NCBI GenBank assembly: GCA_016801845.1 | Contig: CM028909.1 | Span: 9,036,813-9,100,812 of the forward strand | Length of the DNA stretch: 64,000 nucleotides | Direction: 5' to 3' | Source: Polydactylus sextarius | Lineage: Eukaryota > Chordata > Actinopteri > Polynemidae | In this document: piece by piece, positions 37,808-52,551 of the stretch | How positions within the stretch are numbered: the stretch's first letter is position 1 | Layout of the letters: the number at the start of each line of letters is the position of its first letter | The notes under the pieces: generated by a model | Told to the model about the DNA's origin: nothing | Seen by the model: the letters and a program-made list of their open reading frames with translations, nothing else | The model's database searches: none | Position numbers and translations under genes: made by a program

Positions 37808-40800
37808 CATGAGTGCGTGTAGAGGCTAGTGTGTGTGTCTCCGGAGAGAGGTCTTGCCAAGCTGAGCTCTGGGGCTGCTCCAGTATCCAGCCCAGTAATA
37901 ATAATGAGCCCCTCACCATGTTTGATAGAGCATACAGGCTCAACAGTCCTGTGGCCATTTCTGTTGTCATTGTGTCTCTTGCTGTGTCCGTGGTGTGAGA
38001 ACATATCTACATGTAATACCTGCATTTGTGCTCTTAGAGTTTGTGCTTGACTGGGTCTGTTTTCTGTTACAACCTCAATAGTTGTTGTTGTTGATCCTGG
38101 CAACTGGTGTTATCTATTATTGTTCAGTGGGCCATTGCAGTGGCAGATAGTGGCCAGGTTGGACTGTCTTGCTGCTGGACACACATCAGTCCTCACTATG
38201 ACTCCCTGTTTAGAAATGCACCAGCACATTTCTCTCCCCTGGCTGCTCCTATGAAGTCCTGATTCGTTCATAGACATGGGCAGAGGCACATAAATAGCCC
38301 GCCTTGTCAACTGGCACGGGGAGAAAGTCGACGCACACAAACAAATCACTCGGCGCTGATATGAAAGGCAGCGAAAGGCAGAAGAGAGGGAGTAAAGAGA
38401 AAGAGATGGCATTAGCTGTGTTTTCCTCCTCCAAATGAATTGCTCTATGTCCCTAAGAGGAAGAGATGAAAATGAGAGAGTAAGCAAGTGGAAAAGACTC
38501 AGAGAAAGCCAGAGGTTGAGAGGTATTGTGAGGCGGAAACAAAAGAAAAGAAACACGAAGAAAGAGTACACGGATAAATCCTCCCTGAGTCTGCGAGGGC
38601 TCAGTAACTTCCCTTCCCTTCTTTTATTCCAGTGTGACTCAGTGTCACCTGGATGGCCACTGAATATTAGGATCAGTGCCACGGGCTCAGCCAAGGCCAT
38701 TATAGCAGTCGGATGGGCTCCTGATGGCCCTCTCTCTGCTTGCCCCTGGGCAGCATGGCCTCTCACTTGGGACCACCACAACTAATGGAGAGGTTAGTGT
38801 GCTCTGTAAGGGCCTTAGGAAGAATAAGTAGGCTGTAAACTGTGAGTTGAGTTGTGGCAGCAAAAGGGGCTTCAATGCCTCACTGCCCGGCTTACCGCCT
38901 GACTTACTGCTTGCCTGCTTGGCATCCAGTATGCTCCTCCATATTCAGGCTCTGAATACTGGCCTTTTGCACTTTTATTGTAATGCATGCAGACGCTTGG
39001 CACAGCAACAAACACTCTCCACCTTTTACTGTGGTGCATTGCACAAATAAAATATTTCAAAGCAGGGAGGAGCCTCACACAAAAATAGAGGAGCACTCTC
39101 TTGCATACTCACTCACAAACATGTAGGGATGTGGATTGCACTCACATATCTGTACAACTGCACGCACACACTTGCATTCCCCCACCCAGAGTGGAGCAGT
39201 TCTGCCCCTCTAAGCTGAGTTATTTAAAGCCCCGCTCTCAACTCCATCGGAGTGATTATGTGCTACTGAATTAAACATCACAGGCCTCAGCCCCTGGCTT
39301 CCTCTGAAACACGCTTAAACATGCTGGCCTCTTCCTGTTCCTCAAAAGTTCCAACTTCTGCCTTTCATATCTTCCAGCCAGTATACTAGGTAGTGGAGGT
39401 AAAGAGGTGGAGCATAAATCTTCCCCAAATCAGGACCTCCTACTGTGCCCCCCACCCAGCAATCCTTTGCACAGAATTTGGACAGAGGCAATTCACATTA
39501 AGAAACCCTTTGTAAAGTGATTCTTACCCCTGGGTTGGTACCCACCACGGGCATCATTTTTGCTTTTTGCTCTCAGGCAGTGTTGTATTTGGTGGAGTGT
39601 GGGTGCAGTAGAGGGTGAACTGTAGCAGTTAAGTTGAGCATCGACTCCAGACACCCCAATTAGGATGTCTGTATTCTAAACTGGGAACATTTAAACAAAG
39701 AGTTTGTCATAGAGGACCTGGAGAGAGAGGGGGGAGCGGGTTCAGATAGGGGGTTGTTCTCCTACCTAGACAGGAGCTTCAGGCTGTTTGCTGCCTTTTT
39801 GGGAGGGTTTGACGTGGAGTTTTGTTTTCCTCAGTGTGTGTGTGCGTGCTTGTGCACGTGTGTGTGTGTGTGTTAGTGTACAGCGTGTCTCTGTGTGTCT
39901 GCACGAGGCAAGGCACCAGCCAGCCACCCCCACATTCTAAAACACACCCGTTGGCAGTGAGCGATAAAGGTTCCAAACAAAAGGAAGAAGTCTTGTGCCT
40001 TGTGGAGGTGAACTTACAGCACCACAGAGGCAGCTGACCTTGAAATGAGCAGTGGTGTTTGGGGACAGGCGGGGGAGGGTGGTGTTTAAGAGTGCAACCT
40101 CAGTGCCAGAGGCCAGGAGGCTGCCTAATGACTGGCACCCCATGCCATCCATCACCATGCCACTGCCAGGGCAACTGCCCCCGCACAGCCGAGAGAGCAG
40201 GTTCGCGTACCCGTTCGGCTCGCCACAGCACTCAACATGAAACACACACACACAGGTGTTCCATATGCACATGAAACCACACTGACATATGCAGAGACGC
40301 GCACCACAAATTCTCATTTGCATTGCACGCACAAATAGCATGAATATGCAGTCACAATCGCAGATGCACTCAGACTCACACTCACAGCTCATTGCACTCA
40401 TTCGGCATGCATACTGATGTACGTACCCCAAACATACAGAAATCTGCCTCTAGACACTCATTCACACGCTTTTTATAATTTAATGTAGGCAGACACAAAT
40501 ATATAAAGGCACAGATACATCCACAAAACACAAATAGACCAACACATACACCTCCCGTCCATATTTATGCCTTGATGCTGAATGTTTTTGACAAAACAAT
40601 TGACTGCTCCTGCTTTCATGATATTTTGTATTGAAATGGATATCCCTGTAGCCTGCTAGTTCAATTCTCCCATGAAAAGCTGTCTCATTCCCTCCCTCCT
40701 TTGCTTATTTTCCCCATTCCTTCCTCAGAGTAAAAGTGGAAATAGGGGAGGAGGGGAGGAGAGATGGGGGTTTTTCCCATACCTGAGCCCCTGTCTGCTC

Positions 40801-43406
40801 TGCTCTCTACTTCAGCATGACAGGCTTTGAAGCCCCCAGTCCTCAGTGGAGGTTATTTTATCAGAGTGAAATAAGGTTTCCCTCATGCACTCCCCCAGCT
40901 CATCCACGTTCCATGAAGCATCCCCTCTCAATTAAGATCCTTTCATGTTAATGGTGTTCTTATCGCTCTTGTGCACGGGTTGTGAAAGCGAGGCCTACTA
41001 TGGTAGAGTACAACCATGGAGCAGAGCTGCCTGCCTGACAATATAGACACTGTTGCTCTCATTCTTCTTTCTGTCTTAGTCTCTCCACATATCTCTATCT
41101 CAAACTCTTTCCCTCTCTCTCTCTCCCCCTCTCTGTCTCTGTGTCTCTTAATGAGCTGTGGTGAGCTGTTCGAGTACCAGCTACACAGAGGTGTTCCAAG
41201 AGAATGGAGGATGTGCGGCAGGGTCACAGAAACTTAACAAGACAGCGGACACATTATTTGACCACTCATACCAGATTCCACCAATACATGTGCCTTGTAC
41301 TCAAGTCTCACTTAGTTATATCTCCGCGGCAGCTCAACATACACATTCAGTGCCTCACATTAAGCACAAAATAGAAGGTCATTGTATCTGTCTCCACCGA
41401 TATCTTACTCCCTCTGTTTCTTCAACTCCATTAGCGAATCTCTCTCTCTCTCTCTCTCTATCTATCTCTTTCCCTCTCTCCTCTTTCTCTTCATCCTTGT
41501 CTTTTGGAGTAGAACAGGGTGTATGACTTCAGGACGAGGTAGGCAGTCACTGAGAGATCGTAGGAGCACTGGCTGCCTCTTAGTGCGTGGGTGCCAGAGA
41601 AACCTGTTGCCTGGCTACAACTGCACCTTTATCCTCTGGTTGCGATGGCGATGTCTTGGATATCGCTTATGCGTGTGTGTGTGTTGTGTGTGTGTGTGTG
41701 TGAGAGTTTTGGCACACTTTTTCCACTGTGTATTAAACCTCTAACGTGTGTGTGCGCGCATGACTGCGTCTTTTTTTTCCATGTGCATTCATGGCTTTGT
41801 GTGCTAATGTATGTGTGTGAGAAAGTGGTGAGAGGAGGGGCAGGAAGGCGCTCCACCACCCACTCAGCAGGCCTTCCGCCCCCATGGCTGACTCCCCAAG
41901 ACTCTGCTAGTAATTAGCTCAACATCTATCCATCTGTTCTACGGAGGCGCTGTAAACATTAACACAACACAACAACATCAAAACGCTGGCTGGAAACATG
42001 CTACATTTTACACATACGAGATTAATACACTAATGCTTTAGGAGTCCTCAACATATGAATTGTTGGCACACATTCTTACAGATATGTATTTATGCGCTCA
42101 AGCTAAAATGCAAACATACACTAAGCTTCCCATCCTCATCCATGCACACCACAGGAGCCTGCAACTGGATCCCAGTCTGCGGAAGCAAGGTTGGAAAGCT
42201 GCCCTGAGACTCGCATGGGAAACCAGTGAAAAAACAACCAAAAGACTACATTACACAATTAATCAATAAGTTAATGAGATCTCATTTTCTCCGGAAAATA
42301 GTATCCAGGCAAAAAGTTCCCCCTCAGCCTTTTTCACCTACACCTAAAGAACCAACTCCTGATATTACACTGTGGAAAAAAGAAAGCAGCCAGCAGGAAA
42401 TTAAATTGAATTACCATCCTGATAGATTTATGTGACGCTTTACATTTTCATTGTGTTGTTTTCCTCTCAGTGTGGAGGTGGGCCCAAGTTTGGAGAGGAC
42501 AGTTAAACATGTTGTAAAGAAAGACGAGAGAAAGAAGCAAAATAAGATTGGAGAAAGAGGGTGAAAGTTCCAGATGTCACACACTTCCCTCTTTTCTGTT
42601 ACACCAGATAGCAAACTCTTAATAGTAAAAGCACAGTGGCACAGAATACTTGTGTTTGGCTGAGCTGCAAGCCTGCCACACAGTTGCTCCCTGTGTGCTT
42701 AGTGCATATGTGTCGGTGCATAATTGTGTAACTGTGAGAAAAAGACAGGAAACAACTGGGAGTGTGGTCGTTGGAAGGAGACTGAGTGTAACCATGTATA
42801 TGACTGTGTTCAGGTAACCTGTTTGTGTCATTTGTTTTTTGTGTGTCTGTGACAGTATGCTAATGACTTTGTCCTTGTTCAGTCTGTTGCTTGCTTTGGC
42901 ATTTGCACACACTTTATTCATAAGCCATGAATGAATGCATATTCAGTCCGGATGGCAGCCATACATCCACATGCATTTATGTTACGCTCATAATTGAATG
43001 AAGCTGTCTTCATTCAGTGCTCTCATTCCAACTAAAGATGGAGGGCATCTCTTAGCTATTGACACAGCTGGTGATGCCATCTGGGTGCACCATACACTGC
43101 CCTGTGCCATCTCCATCCAAACAGCATGGCAGTCATCGCCTACTGTCCACACCAATGACAGGGGACAAGGAAAACAGTGAGATAACATGCTGCCATGTCC
43201 AGTCTCAGCTCATGGTAGAAATGGTTAAGGGAAGTTGGTTGACTAATCCTCCTGAGACTACGCTGTGACTGCTCAGAAACATCAAAGTTGCTGGTAGCTG
43301 TGTGTGATGTTTTTATTTTTATTTTTTTTACACAGAAGTAATTGTTTATGTGAATCGGTTTTGGCTCCAACCACACCCCTGTCTGATGATAGGGGAGAAG
43401 GAGAGC

Positions 43407-43437
43407 GGGGAGTGGGGTGGTGGGGGTGGTGGGGGGG
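43407..43437 (+). other. canonical G-quadruplex motif
   Basis: Four G runs of 4, 4, 5 and 7 bases are separated by loops of three to four bases on the + (sense) strand, which satisfies the usual G3+N1-7 rule strongly. It lies 1.2 kb upstream of the exon at 44644, inside the intron, and would appear in the pre-mRNA as well as the DNA. Confidence 0.8.
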
Positions 43438-43634
43438 TTTAACTCTCAGATTAATGGTACACACTGAGAGGGAGCACAGACCTACAGTAGCAGCGCCTTG
43501 ATTTATTTGCCACTTAGTACTGATGAAGCTTCAAACTGCAGTCACACACACATGTTGTCACGGCATTTTTCTCTATCAAGGTCTTTGTAGCTTTGTCGAT
43601 TCCTGTGTCTTGTTTAGCTGCAAGTCCGTGCGCA

Positions 43635-43672
<38 letters not shown>
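43635..43672 (+). repeat. compound (TG)n(GA)n microsatellite
   Basis: A TG run of about 20 bases passes directly into a GA run of about 18 bases in the intron. Confidence 0.93.
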
Positions 43673-44643
43673 CATGTGTGTGTGCTCACACTTTTACTTT
43701 ATTCATACATCTGATTATTCTTTTTTTCTGCCACATACTGCACACCTGCTTATATCTGGCTGCCCACAGGTCTGTAATAATCAGCACAGCTTTTATTTTT
43801 GCATCCTATGTGTCACCGTGGGGATATTGCACCGTGTTTTTGTTTATTTGTGCTCAGTGGCAGTTTGATGTTTATAATAAATTGGACACGATAAGGACTG
43901 AAACAGAAACATTTCTTGTGTGAGGTTTTTGCCATACTCAATAATCAAAGCTTTTCATGATTACAGAAGCGAAGTGATGTTATTCATGCCAGCACAACAT
44001 TCCTTTAAATGCTACCTATTATCCATAAGTCAATTTGGGGAATTTGCAGAGGTAACCCAGTAACAATTTGCAGGCGGCAAATTGTTGAGTTTTGACTTGG
44101 TAAATACAGGCAGAGTTAATTGAGGGCATCAGCTCACCATGTGGGAGGACTTGACAAAATGCCATAAGTGTGTTACATGAGCACACTTTGTAATTATCAC
44201 ACATATGCACATACAGATACACGCCTAAATGAGCACACACACACACGCTAGTATGCAAAGCCGTGCACACACACACACATACACACTCACATTTGGAAAC
44301 ACAGATAGTCACATAATGACTGAGATTATTGCAGATTTCTGATCCTAGATTTATTCTGCTCTCTGGTTGTGTTTTGAATTATGCGTTTCCTCCTCTGTTC
44401 TCGGCCTCTGTTGTCTGTTTGAGGGTTACCATGCAGTGCTTATACTTCAGCAACATTGTACTTTTCACCAGCCAGCTGGCATGTTCCACATAAAAGCCCT
44501 CACAGCTGAGGGCTCACGGTATCTGAGTGTCACTACCACTCTTCTATTGTATATTCAAGAAAACCATGCTCCCTGTATCTTAACAGATCTGCTCTACCAT
44601 CTCTTCTAACTCCCCCATCTCTGTTTTCTTGTTTTCCCCACAG

Positions 44644-44797
44644 AACCCTGATATTGTGCTTGTTCACTATTTGAATGTCCCAGCCATAGAGGATTGTGGG
44701 AAACCATGTGGTCCGATCCTGTGTTCCATCAATACAGACAAGAAGGAGTGGGCCAAATGGACCAAGGAGGAACTGATCGGCCAGCTCAAGCCCATGT
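44644..44797 (+). CDS. camta1: camta1 internal exon: CG-1 domain, C-terminal end
   Basis: This 154-base exon starts in phase 0 after a cccacag acceptor and ends one base into a Phe codon before gtgagt. It encodes 51 full residues, from Asn-Pro-Asp-Ile-Val to Leu-Lys-Pro-Met. Motifs include LVHYLNVPAIEDCGK and the Trp/Lys-rich KKEWAKWTKEELIGQ, hallmarks of the end of the CG-1 DNA-binding domain of animal CAMTA proteins. Together with the exon at 22125 it supplies the C-terminal half of CG-1, and the split Phe codon is completed by the exon at 49459. The sequence is essentially identical to vertebrate CAMTA1 as I recall it, with no indel or stop. CAMTA2 differs more in this region, so CAMTA1 is the preferred assignment. 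Confidence 0.97.
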
Positions 44798-49458
<4,661 letters not shown>

Positions 49459-49599
49459 TTCATGGCATCAAGTGGACTTGCAGCAATGGGAACAGCAGCT
49501 CTGGCTTCTCAGTGGAGCAGCTAGTGCAACAGATTCTGGACAGCCACCAAACTAAGCCACCTCCCCGGACTCACAACTGCCTCTGCACGGGCACCCTGG
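49459..49599 (+). CDS. camta1: camta1 internal exon: conserved segment after CG-1
   Basis: This 141-base exon follows a cccggcag acceptor. Its first two bases complete a Phe codon begun in the exon at 44644, and its last base begins the Gly codon completed at 50237; the donor is gtaagg. It encodes the invariant FHGIKWTCSNGNSSSGFSVE followed by a Gln/Leu-rich helix (EQLVQQILDSH) and a Pro-Arg-Thr-His-Asn-Cys-Leu-Cys stretch. This segment continues the CG-1 module and is among the most conserved parts of vertebrate CAMTA1. The Cys-X-Cys pair at 49578-49586, with His-His-Lys-Cys early in the next exon, may form a metal-binding site (inference). No stops or frameshifts are present. Confidence 0.97.
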
Positions 49600-50236
49600 G
49601 TAAGGGCTAGCGGGTGGGATGGAGGTTGTTTTCAAGAGGGAACTTGAAAATTCAGCAAGACAAGCAAAAATGCCATAAAGATGCTGTTATGTGGTTGATG
49701 AGACAAGGTGGTTGAGGTCTTTTATTGGTAGGTGATTTATACCAATATTGAGCAGCGTTATTGCTTTTTTTTTTTGTTATGTTTTTTGTTTACTGATAAC
49801 CGTGTCAGGGCCATATCTGAAATAGCCCAGCTGTTCTCAAATGTCATGCTAGTCAATCATATATTTTAAGCGGTGTAATTTCACAAGGCTGTAACTCAGG
49901 AAGAGAATGTAGAGAGGTTGTTTAGTGATTTATAAAATAAATTACTGTGGATAAACCCATTTGCATTTTTATTTCTGATGACTTAAGATAACAAGCCATA
50001 CAAAACTTCCCATACGCTTCACTCCCTGTTTAATATTGTAGACTTAAGAGAAAGTCTAGTTTAATCACCCCAAAGAAAAACAAACTGATAAATTCAAAAA
50101 CAATTTATCAGTTTGTCTTTGCTTCCAGCTTTTAAGTAGATACAAATCAGTAGTGTGTATTTGTCTTTTATTGTTTTCCTCCTCACCTACAGTGTCCAAA
50201 CACCCAACATCTTTTCCTCTGTTTGTTCTCATATAG
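49600..50236 (+). other. camta1: camta1 intron, 637 bp, with inverted repeat near its 3' end
   Basis: The intron begins gtaaggg and ends ctcatatag, a weaker acceptor tract than those of its neighbours. A perfect 14-base inverted repeat at 50081-50115 lies about 120 bases upstream of the acceptor. Otherwise it is AT-rich intron sequence. Confidence 0.93.
50081..50115. repeat. perfect 14-bp hairpin with 7-base loop
   Basis: Arms 50081-50094 and 50102-50115 are exactly complementary, with partial extension outside. It sits in the intron about 120 bases upstream of the acceptor of the 2.3-kb exon, within reach of branch-point selection. Confidence 0.85.
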
Positions 50237-52551
50237 GTGCAGGGAGCAGTGTGCACCACAAATGCAACAGCGCCAAACACCGCATCATCTCCCCTAAAGT
50301 GGACCCCCGCTCAGGGGGTTACAGCAGTGCCCACTCTGAGGTGCAAAACAATGATGTGTCAGAGGGGAAGACCGAGCACAGTGCCCATGGAGGAGGCAAA
50401 AGTTCTGGGGGAGGCGGAGGGGGCAGTGCCAGGGAGAAACGCAATGGCAAAGTCCACAAACCTGTCCTGCTGCACCAGAACAGCACAGAGGTGTCATCCA
50501 CCAACCAGGTCGAGGTCCCTGACACCACGCAGAATTCACCTGTCTCCATCAGCAGTGGCCTCAACAGCGATCCGGACATGGCTGACAGCCCCGTGGTGAC
50601 AGGGATGAGCCACGTGGCTTCTGTCATGTCTGGCCTGTCCCAGAGTGTCTTTATGTCTGAGGTCACTGGAGATCCTGTCTACAGCATGTCTCCCACTGGG
50701 GGTCCCAACACTCACTTGATGGGTGCCGATGCCACCTCACAGGGTTTGGTGCTGTCTGTGACCTCCGATCGTCACAAATTTGCTTTCCCCAGTGGAGGAG
50801 TGGGGGAACCTGGGACGAACACAGCAGGAGACAGCCTTTCCATGTTGTCAACAGCCGGGGTATCTGAGGAACTGGTGCTCTCCAGCAGTCTGGACTCTGG
50901 AACTATCAAGATCCCAGAAACCAATATGAACTTTGACCCTGACTGCTTCTTGAACAACCCCAAACAGGGCCAGACCTATGGTGGCAGTGCACTGAAGACA
51001 GAGGGCAACTCTTCCTCAACATCATCTTCCTCTGGTGGCAGCAGTAGCACCAACGGCAGCCTGCAGCGCTCTCCCACCATGTCGGACAACAGCTACACCT
51101 TCAGCTCAGCTCTGGTTAAGAATATCAAGACAGAAGACACATCATTTGAGCAGCAGCTGGCTAAAGAGAGTGGCTACCAGGTGGGAGCAGTAGTAAACTG
51201 TGGCAGTGGGGTCTCTGTGTCATCTGGTGCTGGTTCAGGTCAGGGCAGTCTCACTCTCACCCCAGCAGGCTCCCTGCTTCCCTCTGGTGGGGGTCTGAGT
51301 CCCAGCACCACCTTAGAGCAGATGGATTTCAGTGCCATTGATGCCAAGCAGGACTACACTTCCAATGCAACCACAGTGAATTATGGTCAAGCCATGTCCA
51401 GTCCTCACATGCAACACCAGAATCGTTCACCCAGCTTCTTCCTCCAGGATGCCTCTCAGACTGGACAGGCTCAACAGGGGAGGCCCAGCATGGGCCAGAA
51501 AACACATATGATGGAGCACAACTCTCATGACTCTGGAGCATATATGGGGCTACAGGTTGTGAAGACAGACTCCCCTGGCAGTAATGGCCACCTCCACCAC
51601 CACCACCAGGCCCACCAGACCCAGCACAGGGCCAACTGTAATGGAAGCTCACCTACAGAGGGTCCCAACCAGACGGGCTCTCTCCAGCTGCTCCAGTACC
51701 AGGGGACCTTCCCTGGGCTCGGCACTGAGCATGAGGAGGTGGTGGGTCTAGAGCAAACAGGAAATGTGAGTTCAGGTCAGGCTGGAGCCACTGAAAATGG
51801 AGCTGAGAATCTACTCAAGCCGGGAGACCACATTCAAGCATGTGGTGCAGGAAATGGAGAGGGAGGGGGCACAGAACACTACCTGCAACAGGCTTCGGAT
51901 GGAGGTGGAGGAGGGACTGGAGGTGCAGGAGAAGGAGTAGCAATTCTTAATGGAAATAACAACAATGATGGCAGCAACCGCTCGCAGCAGCAACAACAGC
52001 TGCAGCCTCTTCTTCAAGGCACAAGCATGGTCCAGGGACTCTACAATGCTGTCAACACCCACCAAGGCCTCAATGGAGGAGCCACCAATGGCGGAGCTGG
52101 GGGTACGGGTATGGAGATCAGTCTGGATCACTTTGACATCTCTTTTGGAAACCAGTTCTCTGACCTCATTAATGACTTCATCTCAGTGGATGGCAGTGGA
52201 ACTGCCATGTCAGCTGGAGGAGCCCTATATGCTCACCAGCTCGTCACATCCCATAGCTCTGATAGTCAGAACACAGGTGGTGGGGCCCCCCAACAAGGCC
52301 AGGAAGATGGAGGGACCCGGGGCTCTGGTTACAACAGTTCAGAGCTCTGCCTTCAACCCTGCTGCAGCCCTCAGTCTCTGAGTGGAGGGGCCGGAGCAGG
52401 AGGAAACACAGGAGAGGCTGGCTCACTGTCCTACATGAATGTAGCAGAGGTGGTCTCTGCAGCTGTAGCCCAGGGGGCTCTGGGAATGCTTCAGGCCACA
52501 GGCCGACTCTTCATGGTCACTGACTACTCTCCTGAGTGGTCCTACCCAGAG
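50237..52551 (+). CDS. camta1: camta1 large internal exon: transactivation region
   Basis: This single 2,315-base exon (two bases completing Gly, then 771 codons, ending Trp-Ser-Tyr-Pro-Glu before gtgagt) encodes the disordered activation region between CG-1 and TIG. It opens with a conserved Cys/His and basic stretch (HHKCNSAKHRIISPKV). The anchors SSTNQVEVPDTTQ, SISSGLNSDPDM, NFDPDCFLNNPKQGQTYGG, GGGLSPSTTLEQMDFSAID, SLDHFDISFGNQFSDL and FMVTDYSPEWSYPE are strongly CAMTA1-like. Low-complexity inserts separate them: poly-Gly near residues 54-62 of the exon, a His-rich run at 51589-51627, and QQQQQLQ at 51985-52005. LKTE (50992) and IKTE (51124) fit the SUMO consensus. The frame stays open past both splice sites, so the exon borders are set by phase and by homology, not by stops. 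Part of this exon (52028-52151) has a diverged copy at 57014-57127. Confidence 0.97.

Larger units (their letters stand above)
22197..44643 (+). other. camta1: camta1 intron, 22.4 kb, no coding exon seen
   Basis: This intron splits the CG-1 domain between Leu-Leu-Gln and Asn-Pro-Asp. It starts gtaagaac and ends tttccccacag. Open frames inside it (for example 223 codons on the - strand at 38110-38781 and 164 codons at 39937-40431) show no domain, no splice structure and no family resemblance. The contents are many CA/GT, CT and AT microsatellites, a perfect-stem hairpin at 35327, a strong G-quadruplex motif at 43407, and complex AT-core-rich blocks that could be conserved enhancers (for example 34.2-34.5 kb). 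Confidence 0.9.

Noticed and set aside
38110..38781. 223-codon open frame on - strand
   Set aside because: Composition is driven by GA/CT-rich DNA and the translation is Ser/Leu/Phe-rich without a domain. No transcript signals were seen.
39937..40431. 164-codon Cys-rich open frame on - strand
   Set aside because: The Cys codons come from GT/CA-rich repeats (tgt, tgc). There is no periodic Cys spacing, signal peptide or family match.
40640..40680. tRNA-derived SINE B-box (agttcaattctc)
   Set aside because: The match to the B-box consensus is poor, no A-box lies at the right distance and there is no tail. No tRNA gene or SINE could be supported.
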